Positions 56,280 to 64,000 of a DNA stretch of 64,000 nt are shown here, in pieces. The DNA lies in contig JBBBDQ010001454.1 in NCBI GenBank assembly GCA_037127315.1, positions 548,501-612,500 on the forward strand. The letters run 5' to 3'. The stretch comes from Ascarosepion bandense (Eukaryota; Mollusca; Cephalopoda; Sepiida; Sepiidae). Position 1 is the first letter of the stretch; every line of letters begins with the position of its first letter. The position numbers and the translations under genes were made by a program. The notes under the pieces were generated by a model that searched no databases, was not told where the DNA came from, and saw only the letters and a list, made by a program, of their open reading frames with translations.

Positions 56280-57880
56280 CTAAGCAAGGCATTAACACCA
56301 CTGATGTGCAGGGGATTACATAAGAGAGTTGAAGCATTAGGCAGGAGGAGAGTGAAAACAAAGATGAACCAGCTACAGGGGCTGAAAGAGAAAGAGCAAG
56401 AGAAGGATGTGAACATGGGAGTGAAGACAGTTGTGAAGGTAGACAGAAAGGAAAAGAACAAGATACACAGGGTGATGTAGAAAGGGCTGGAGTTAAGTTA
56501 AGAGATGGGAATTGACTTTGCATTTCAATTCCCTGGAGGTTACAGCCATCAGGAAAGCAAGTATATGGAAGGGAAGTGCGAGAAAAGAAGCTACTGGAAT
56601 AGAATTGTTGCCTGAATTTGGTTGATCTAACTGTAAAAGGATGGGATCTTGTTGCCAATCTGCTTGCCTGAGTAAATTCTTGTGGAGGAAGCACCAGTGA
56701 CCCAAGTTTGTTAGAGCAGAAGCCATGAAAACATTTATAGAAGAGACAGAGGGAAGCCACATCCTGATGATGAGAAAGTGGCTGGAGTTGAGCTGCCAGG
56801 TAGGGACCAATCACATTACAGATTCTCTTCTGGAGCCTGTCAAGGACACTGAGATGAACATCAGGAGTGCTTGACCAGATATGACAACAGCATTCCATGC
56901 ACGGTTGGATGGTTGATTTGTATATGTGTAAAATGGATTCAGGTGGAAAAAACTTCCTGGTCTAACACAGTGACCCAACCTTCCTAGCAGTGGATTTACC
57001 TATTGATTCAATGTAATTATTCCACTTGAGGTTGGAAGATAGGGTAAGGCTGAGGAGGCACAGTGTATTGCTTTCAGGGAGACTTGTTTGGTCCATGTTT
57101 ATGGGTGGCAGGAGTTATTGCCTGTAATGGTTGACAGGAGTTTTGTTTTAGAAGCATTGACATTTATGAGCCACTTCTTACCCCAGTCCACCACTGAGTG
57201 GAGGTCCTTCTCAAGATCAGTAGCAAAGTTATGTTTTTCTGCCTCACCAGATTTCTTACTGGTGGTGCCTACTTGGGATTTGATCACATCTGGGAGATCA
57301 TTTATGAAGATTAGAAAAAGTGTTAGGCTTAGGATAGAGCCAGCGTTTATGTGGTAGGATGTGAAGGCATGCCCATTCAAGACGACATTCATTATGTGGT
57401 TAGATAAGAAAGATTGGATCAGATCAAGCAAACATTCACTGATACTATAGCCCTGAAGCTTGCGCAGAAGGCCAGCATGCCAAACCCTATCAAAAGCCTT
57501 GGAGATATCCAAAACAACAACACAAGCCTCTCCGGACTTATCGAGGGCCTGGTATATGTACTCTGTGATGGTCATTATCATATTGGCAGTAGACCTGGCA
57601 AAGTGGAATCCATACTATCTGTCTAAGAACAGTTTATGGGCAGTAATAATAGCCTCAAACACTTTTCCGGAAATTGGTAGGAGGCTTATAGGGCGATAAT
57701 TGGATGGGTCCGAGGGTTCCCTTGAGTTCTTAAACACAGGAACAGCAGAGGAGGACTTCCAGCAGGCAGGAAAACAGGAAGCAGAAAGGCAGTAATTATA
57801 ATGTTTAGAGAGGACAGAGGAAAGTTCAGGGGCACAATTCTTCAGGACAGTTACCAGGATTTCATCACCTTCGTTCGCCT
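56280..57880 (-). pseudogene. CR1/Jockey-like LINE: RT and C-terminal region, longest copy
   Basis: On the - strand: FLKNCAPELSSVLSKHYNYC, WKSSSAVPVFKNSREPSDPS, NYRPISLLPISGKVFEAI (57880-57615), then ALDISKAFDRVWH-equivalent VVLDISKAFDRVWHAGLLRK, LLDLIQSFLSNHIM and LTLFLIFINDLPD (57581-57099). The xADD catalytic region is represented only by a degraded FATDLEKDL stretch: the box around the Asp pair has been lost by an internal deletion after SKKSGEAEKHN. Then CCCHIWSSTPDV, LDRLQKRICNVIGPYLAAQL and CLFYKCFHGFCSNKLGSLVL, ending in a Ser/Pro-rich tail. Frames change at least three times. 5' end truncated near a TA/GT microsatellite. Confidence 0.82.
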
Positions 57881-57895
57881 TATATATAAATGTAT

Positions 57896-57967
57896 ATGTG
57901 TGTGTGTGTGTGTGTGTGTATTTTTTTCCCCAATTGGAAATTATATATATATATATATATATATATA
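57896..57967. repeat. GT and TA microsatellites
   Basis: (GT)11 then, after 24 bp, (TA)12. Confidence 0.95.
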
Positions 57968-58270
57968 AGACCAAAGGAACAAAGGGGTTGTTACAATTTG
58001 GGACCAATGTCATCACAGGAATCACCAGAAATAGTTGAGTACAACAGCGAACTGGCTTAGGGACTAAGGTAGCGGAGGTTTGAAATGAAGGTTTTCTTTC
58101 CCCTAGGTGAACTGCCTTCTCAGGCTGAAGCAACTGGTTATGAGGCACCACTGACCTGCCTTTCACCCCTTCACCAGTCTATAAAAGTAGTTCTGTAACA
58201 AGCATGCCAGTAAGTATTTTATAGATAGTGAACTTCAATCACTGATAGATTATTACTCTCAGGCATGCAT
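57968..58270. other. Unclassified sequence between two LINEs
   Basis: Moderately GC-rich ('ggttgttacaatttgggacc', 'ccttctcaggctgaagcaac'), which looks like part of an unidentified retroelement. No coding frame recognised. Confidence 0.4.
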
Positions 58271-58274
58271 AGAC

Positions 58275-59135
58275 TTTGGGCTGACCAAAGTCTCTGCATA
58301 CAGCACCACAGATCATCACCATCAATGACTATAAGCTGGATGTGGTCCATCAATTTACCTACCTTGCCTTTACTATCACTGGCAATGTCTCCCTGGACAT
58401 AGAGCTTGACAAGAGAATTGGGAAGGTAGCCACAACCCTTGGGCACCTCGGAACATGTATTTGGACAAACACAAAACTGACAGTGAAGACAAAGATGGCA
58501 GTGTACAATGCCTGTGTCATCAGCACACTGCTATACGGTAGCAAGACATGAACCATGTATGCCAGGCAAGAGAAGTGTCTGAACACCTTCCACGTGAGAA
58601 GTATCCGACGCATATTGGTAATCTTATGGCATGACAAGATGGCCAACACTGAAGTCCTGTCAGGCTCGGGTCTGCCCACCATGTTCACACTCCTTAAACA
58701 GCCCAGACTTTGCTGGCTAGGCCATGTGCACTGCATGCAAGACTGTCACATTCTAAAAGACCTTTTGTATAAAGAGCTGGCCTCTGGAAGAAGACCCACT
58801 AAGCAACCACAGTTGCCGTATCGTGACATAATAAAACACAATATGAAGGCAGTGGGCATCAACACAGAGTCTTGGGAGAGCATAGTAGTCAACCTGTCTA
58901 AATGGAGTGGAACCCTGGCTCAACAACTCAAATCAAGGGAAGAGCATCTGACACAAGTCACTATGGAGAGATAGCTTTGCAAAAAGCAAAATGACAGCTC
59001 CGACAGACCAGAAACAAAACATAATGGCAGCCTCTGCAACAAAGACTGTCACTCCCGCATCGGATTCTACAGTTACAGATGCTGATACTCCAGCCAAGCA
59101 GACAACTAGGATGCTACCCATGGTCAACTCTGACT
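58275..59135 (+). pseudogene. LINE C-terminal part ending in a C2H2 zinc finger
   Basis: 58342-58974 is nearly one frame with a single TGA at 58550: FTYLAFTITGNVSLDIELDK, GKVATTLGHLGTCIWTN, KMAVYNACVISTLLYGSKT, then KCLNTFHVRSIRRILVI, LSGSGLPTMFTLLKQPRLCW, LGHVHCMQDCHILKDLLYKE, LASGRRPTKQPQLPYRD and TESWESIVVNLSKW. This is the post-RT part of a non-LTR element. After the stop at 58974, another frame (59015-59080) reads GSLCNKDCHSRIGFYSY, the family's terminal zinc finger with its second His lost. Low decay suggests a recent copy. RT motifs are absent, so it is truncated at the 5' end. Confidence 0.8.
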
Positions 59136-59151
59136 GATAGAGGCCTACTAC

Positions 59152-59153
<2 letters not shown>

Positions 59154-59204
<51 letters not shown>
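59154..59204. repeat. TA microsatellite
   Basis: About 50 bp of TA. Confidence 0.95.
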
Positions 59205-59207
<3 letters not shown>

Positions 59208-59212
59208 GTCAT

Positions 59213-59420
59213 GTCTAATCAGGACATAAGGCTTCTCTAGAAATTGTTTTTGTTGTCTGTGAATTTCCATTACTTAGAAAAGATACTGGATTGGATTAAA
59301 TCATCCAAAAATACTAAAGATAAAAAAGAGACTTTGATATTAATTGCATTCACTTACATCCAAATACCCTTTGGGAAGGTATTAATCTGTCACTTCTCCC
59401 TCCAGTTAACTAATTGACTG
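59213..59420. repeat. SINE fragments
   Basis: 59213-59295 on the - strand is the LINE-type SINE tail ('ctgtgaatttccattactta' on +). 59345-59420 on the + strand is SINE body ('cacttacatccaaataccct', 'taatctgtcacttctcc'). Confidence 0.55.
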
Positions 59421-59811
59421 ATATTCATCCAATTGAAAACTTGTGATCCATTATTAAGAGAGAACTATATTCATGGAAAGAAAATCTCTGGGAAGCAATG
59501 CTTCTAGTTGGAAAATCAATGAAGGTTGTAGAAAATCAAAGAGCCTATGATAATGTAAAATAATGAAATAATTTATTCAGGTACGTGGGAGATTGTGTTA
59601 ATCAGATATGTTTTTCTGGTCTATATCTTTTGAATTTACTTAGAATTGAAAGATTATGTAAGCCTCCATCATCAAACTTCATATACATAAAACATGTTAT
59701 CAATATTTTTTAATAAAAATAGATACTGTAAACTGAACCCCACATGATATATTGCTCTCATAAAAGTAAGTATATCTTGAAATTTTTACTAACATTTGTT
59801 GGTTGAAAAAA

Positions 59812-60118
59812 TATAGCCACATCACATTGAAACACTGTTTCCTGTATAATCACCTGGTCGGTACTAAGATCAGTGGCTGCTTGAGTATACCAGTTGCTTG
59901 GACTTGCAAGTGATGTAATGGATAATGGCTTGGAAGTGTTAATCAGAGAGCCAAATTCAAATTTCTATTGGCGAAAGGTATGAATCCACCTCTTCTCTGC
60001 CCAACTATGAATTAATTAGTAAGACTTGTATTACTAAACCATTATTATATCTCTAGAAATTCTTACAATTTAAAGATATTTTTTGACTTTAAATAATCTG
60101 AAATGGGTTGATAGGCCA
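59812..60118 (+). repeat. Chimeric 5S rRNA/tRNA SINE, copy I
   Basis: 'tcacattgaaacactgtttc' and 'tgtataatcacctggtcggt' show a 15-bp deletion of the 'aagttaagcaac' part. The rest is tRNA-like 'caagtgatgtaatggataat', body 'atgaatccacctcttctctg' and tail 'attcttacaatttaaagata'. Confidence 0.8.
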
Positions 60119-60525
60119 CAGAAAATGAATGAATCACTAAAAGTTTATGTAGAGTATATTTTCAGTCCTCTCTTGCATAATGTAGAGACCTTTTATCTAA
60201 ACTTCAGATGTTTAAAAGGTAATAAAATAAATCTTGTTAAAATGTTTTTTATAATTTTCCCCTAGTAGCTTAAATGTCACCATGCTAAAAAAATCCTAAA
60301 ATATTAAAATTTCATCTTTAAAAGTATTTATGTATAAGATTCAACTCCTTTTTTTCTAAAATACTTTATACGAATAATTCAAGTACTTAATATCAAAGTC
60401 AAATGTCATTAGCATTAAGGCCGATCTTAGAATTCTAGACAATGCGACCTTGAAATATTCCCTTCTAGGATTAAATAAGAATTCTAAATTAGTAAGAATT
60501 TCCAATCAAAAACTGACAATCATGA
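60119..60525. other. Unannotated AT-rich stretch
   Basis: No recognised features. Confidence 0.45.
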
Positions 60526-60529
60526 GTGA

Positions 60530-61760
60530 ATATTCCCCAAATTGAGTGTTCACTTGCATCAGTTGTTAGTACAATTTTTTTCTAAGGTCAAATATTTTTG
60601 CAGCTGGCTTCTTTAAATTTTCAAATGCCACTTGTTCTTTTGTCCAAACAAATTCCACATTCTTTTTTCTCAAAGCAGCAAAAGGTTCTGTCAATTCAGA
60701 TTATCGCTGTACATGTCATCTGTAAAAAATTACAAGTTCTAAGAAAGATTCTAATTCTTTTTGTTCTTAGGTACTTTAATATTTAATATTTTATCAGTTA
60801 ACAATTGGTCTAGTGATAAGCCTTTGTTAATTCTTTATACAGCATTTTTTAATTTATTCAAAACCACTGGTTTTCCATTTTAGTTCTTTGTCGTTTAAAC
60901 CAAACAAATGTCTTCCTGCTAGCATATTGCAATTTTTATATTATATTAGCCAATAACTTGCTCTATAGCTCTTTGAAATATCACATTTGCAGCTTTAATT
61001 CCATATGGCATTCTTTTCCATCTTAACAAGCTTATTAGCATGTTTATTGTTGTGACTTCTTTAAAGCCTTCATCAATGGGTATTTGATGGTATGCCATCT
61101 TTAGATCAATTTTGGAGAATGCTTTCATACCAACAAGGGAGTTCAAGGCGCATTCTACATTGTAGATAGGATATGAGTCTGTACGTATTTTGTAGTTTAC
61201 TTATTTTGTAGTCACCACAAAGGCACAGATCCCCATCTTTCTTTCTTAAAATGACTAACAGGGAGCTTCATTTTCTACTTCCATTCAAGTGGATCTTGTT
61301 CCAGTAATTCTTTAGCTTTTCAACAACTATTCGTAGTAGATGAAATAGTACTTTTCATTTTTGAAAATATGAAGGGGGCACATTTTTCTTTAGTCTTAAC
61401 TTTGCTTCATTGTCTTTTAACATTCTGGTTTCTTTCCTCTTGACTTTGTTCACTAATTTTGTCAAATATCTGTTCAACACATCATTTTCTATTAGACTGT
61501 GATTCTTTTCACAGTTTGCCACAATAATTGATAATACTTCAAACTTAGTTTTTAGTTTCAAGTAGGCTTCAAAACAGTCTAACATTTTTATTGCAAATCT
61601 ATCAAACTGATTCAGTTGGACAAATTTTTACTTTAAACTTGGTTCTCCTAATTTCTTTCAAAAGTTCCTAGGTATCAAAATCATGTCAATTTTTGTATCT
61701 AGTTTCCTGTCCAGTAAAACATTATTGATTCAGATTTTTAATAACCCCTTTTCAATTTTT
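60530..61760 (-). pseudogene. Ty3/Gypsy retrotransposon 2: protease remnant, RT and RNase H start
   Basis: - strand from 61760: a protease remnant (LDTKIDMILIP with the active-site Gly lost), LNQFDRFAIK, then MLDCFEAYLKLKTKFEVL, CEKNHSLIENDVLN and KLRLKKNVPPSYFQK (61585-61355). After a deletion the RT follows: LVGMKAFSKIDLKMAYHQIP, EVTTINMLISLLRWKRMPYG and NVIFQRAIEQVIG. The catalytic Y-x-D-D position reads stop-Q-E-D. Further on, TEPFAALRKKNVEF and an IVLTTD-like RNase H start. Multiple stops. This family is distinct from the element at 27.6-29.8 kb and shows more decay. Confidence 0.85.
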
Positions 61761-61899
61761 TGTCATTCCCTTTTTTCTATGAAAAGACATCCATACTTAT
61801 TTCTTCTTCATTTTGTTAGACCAACTTTTTCATTTTTCTTTCTGGATTTACATGTATGTTTAAAATGATTCATTTTGAAACATTTTCACATCTTTTTTT

Positions 61900-62545
61900 T
61901 ATATGCTGAACATTTTTGCTTTTCTCTTTGATGTTTGAGTTTGAGTTAATGGCATATCAACCTCTGTAGGTTATTTGTTTAAAAAAAAGGTAGGGTTTTA
62001 AGGTATTTTTTTTTAATGTTCAGTTTTAGTGAGAAGGTTGATTTAGTTAGATTTTGATGAAAAATTCTATTTTCTTTTTATTTTAGAAGACTGAAGATGT
62101 CTTCTCGTTCTGTATTCAAAAATATATTGTTGGTAATAATTTTTTTTCCTTCAAAAATGTATAATGGCAATAATTTTTTTCTTTCAAAATGTACAATGGC
62201 AATAATTTTTTTTTCTTTCAAAAATGTGTTATGGTAATAATTTTTTACTTAAAAAATATATTGTTGGTAATATTTTTCCTTCATAAATGTATATTTTTCT
62301 ATAAAAGTTTATTTTTATATTTATATTTCTATAAAAGTGTATTTTTTATACTTTTATAGTGTTTTGACCCCAGTTTGAGTTTAGCTATTTGCCGATAGCT
62401 GGGACCCTAACAGGTTTTACTACTCCTGGTGAGGGTGAACCTAGAAACAACAACAATTAAGAGGTGGTTCCATGCTCCTCACAACCTCCCAATCAGAGGC
62501 CTTGCTGCTGGATGCAATTTACCATCATACCCAGGACATTTTTGA
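61900..62545 (-). repeat. Dispersed repeat with about 31-bp tandem units, - copy, inserted in Gypsy gag-pol
   Basis: Reverse complement of 7505-8330, with the same landmarks: 'cctgggtatgatggtaaatt', 'agcaaggcctctgattg', 'ggcaaatagctaaactcaaa', four to five units of 'ttattaccaacaatatattt' followed by tgaaagaaaaa (62130-62290 region), 'gaagacatcttcagtc' and 'tcatcaaaatctaactaaat'. It sits between gag and the protease of the Gypsy remnant, so it inserted after that element. Confidence 0.75.
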
Positions 62546-62548
62546 TGT

Positions 62549-63180
62549 TTATAACCAGACCAAATGCACATTATTCTGTCTTTTTTTTGTCTTCCTGTTT
62601 TCTTTTATTGCATATATATCCATTTCCTCTACCAGATCAGTAACTTTTGTTGAATTAAATTTTTGAATCAATTCTTGTTGCTGAACAAATTCAACACTCT
62701 GTTCCTGTGACAATTTTCCCAGTTGTAACTGCATTAAAGTCATTTGTCACTATTCCTTATTTTGAAGACTATTTACCAATTTCATTTGAATCAAATATAT
62801 TCAATTGACTGGTTTTCCAATCCCAGTTCCTCAAACTCACAATATTTGGCAACCTGTTTCAAATGAAGAATATATTCAATGACTGGTTCATTCACTTTTT
62901 GGTAAAAGTTTATGAACTTAGCACTCTCTCTGCATTCAGTAGCTTTTTCTTAGGCACTATACTTTTTACTATTAGCTGACTTATAGTGTTGAATGTAATT
63001 TCCCCCCCGACTGTCCTGAGTGTTCAATTACTAATATTTTTATAATAGCCTCACAACCTGAAGTTGCCAAGAAGAGATCAGTTATCTGGTTTTCTCCTCT
63101 AACTGATTTCAAATCCTTCAGTGTTTTTGCTCTAGCATTAGCTGCTAGACTCTTAAGCCATGCTTGTATGTACTTGTAAT
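62549..63180 (-). pseudogene. Ty3/Gypsy retrotransposon 2: gag remnant
   Basis: - strand from 63180: YKYIQAWLKSLAANARAKTL, KDLKSVRGENQITDLFLAT, then after a frameshift FYQKVNEPVIEYILHLKQVA, KYCEFEELGLENQSIEYI, further NKE, then QLGKLSQEQSVEFVQQQELI and QKFNSTKV. The block with conserved hydrophobic spacing after NEPV is typical of Gypsy capsid. The nucleocapsid region is replaced by the repeat at 61900-62545. Stops and frameshifts throughout, and no LTR was seen at either end within the window. Confidence 0.75.
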
Positions 63181-63475
63181 TGTTGATTTGGTTCTTAAGA
63201 TATTAGTGACGTTATTGTTATGTCATGTTACTAAGTCACAGGAAGTGGTAAACACTCAACTACTTTATGGGTAATTGCTGTAGCTATTTATAATGTTTGT
63301 GACTTCTTGTGTAAATGACTCATCTCAATAGGGTTTAAAAGAATATTTTGGCCAGGCTATAAATGACTTGGTATATAGATTATCTCTTGATAGTTCACCA
63401 ACTCTAATATAGTTGTAAGAACTTGGTTACTGCTAGTTTAAAGGCAAGGTTAAAACTGATATGAAATTCCCTTTG
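63181..63475. other. Unannotated stretch
   Basis: No recognised repeat. May hold the 5' leader of the Gypsy element, but no LTR pair is visible. Confidence 0.4.
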
Positions 63476-63479
63476 CATT

Positions 63480-63587
63480 TTCTACAGGTATTTTCATTGT
63501 AATTGTTCTGATGAGCTTTAGGGAGGAGCTTTAAAAATTTGGGTGTAGTTGAAATAGCTCAGGTTCTGTGCTATCAGTTTCTTTCTT

Positions 63588-63618
<31 letters not shown>

Positions 63619-63850
63619 CACTTTTCGCTTATAGAGCACTCTCTGGGCTTCTTGCTTTTCAGTCAGATTTGATCTTCAAAAATTTTAACCCAATGTCAAT
63701 AATTACCTTCTGTCTTCCTAATTCTTGTTCTTTTACTTTTCTCTGTCCTTAATAATGTTGTCTTTTTTTTTCATATTCTTTCACACTTTGTAACTCCTTG
63801 TTTCTTAATGTCCTTATTGCCTTGCTTGGGGTGTAATGTTTAAAAATAAA
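63480..63850 (+). repeat. CR1/Jockey-like LINE 3' UTR copy
   Basis: 'tttcattgtaattgttctga' and 'tgagcttta' match the end of the NHFHSNCSDEL block at 49565-49590. 'agatttgatcttcaaaaatt', 'attcttgttcttttactttt' and 'catattctttcacactttgt' match 49720-49850. A pure T run of about 31 bases (63589-63619) interrupts it. Confidence 0.65.
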
Positions 63851-64000
63851 AACAAAACAAAAAGAGATTTTATACTAGCCATTAATATATCTTCAATATG
63901 CTATCTTATCTGTAATTTCCCATGTGGATAGAAATGCCAGAAAATATAAATAATGCATAATCAAATTTTAACAGCTCACTTTATACAATGTTTGGAGCCC

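Noticed and set aside
56226..56480. Charged + strand ORF (KEKEQEKDVNMG...)
   Set aside because: Antisense of the LINE C-terminal Ser/Pro-rich region on the - strand.

Overview
The window reads as animal genomic DNA. It is AT-rich and intron-like, and it holds no dense gene array, bacterial operon, rRNA gene or CRISPR array. My best guess is a cephalopod mollusc (squid, cuttlefish or octopus) or another large-genome lophotrochozoan. This rests on long TA/GT microsatellites, a very long intron, tRNA-headed SINEs ending in TA runs, and a mix of CR1/Jockey-like LINEs, Penelope-like, Ty3/Gypsy, mariner and Helitron remnants. The species is an inference, not something the sequence proves.

Only one host gene is visible, on the + strand. 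A 59-bp exon (14209-14267) and a 199-bp exon (48915-49113) both have clean splice sites and compatible phases: the first ends on a complete codon and the second starts on one. The second exon matches the start of the PX domain of SNX14-type sorting nexins. They are separated by an intron of about 34.6 kb if no exon between them was missed. I could not find the next exon before the end of the window, nor the previous one before 14209.

Almost everything else is repeats. Region by region: 1-2.3 kb, CR1/Jockey-like LINE (-), the 3' end of a second LINE family (+), and a mariner remnant (-). 3.6-4.8 kb, a compound dispersed repeat followed by a 5S rRNA/tRNA chimeric SINE. 7.5-8.3 kb, a repeat carrying about 31-bp internal tandem units. 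12.4-13.7 kb, a long foldback and another 5S SINE. 16.4-26.4 kb, LINE 3' ends, a Penelope-like element with a GIY-YIG motif and an adjoining 80-bp-arm hairpin, more SINEs, and a second copy of the compound repeat. 27.4-30 kb, a deleted Ty3/Gypsy element between short direct repeats. 30-42.6 kb, tRNA-SINEs with TA tails, LINE/SINE fragments, a hammerhead-like motif and a mariner 3' end. 45.6-48.8 kb, LINE pieces. 50.4-51.1 kb, a non-autonomous Helitron. 51.5-56.3 kb, several foldback elements, one with a pair of hammerhead-like motifs. 56.5-59.2 kb, two different LINEs. 60.5-63.2 kb, a second Ty3/Gypsy element interrupted by the same repeat seen at 7.5 kb.

Three points stand out. First, hammerhead-ribozyme-like folds occur in three copies of one repeat, with stem II preserved by different base pairs. 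Second, SINEs combine a 5S rRNA-derived head, a tRNA-like module and at least three alternative 3' tails, one shared with a LINE family also present in the window and foldable into a conserved hairpin. Third, foldback (inverted-repeat) elements are unusually abundant. All coding remnants of transposons seen here are broken.
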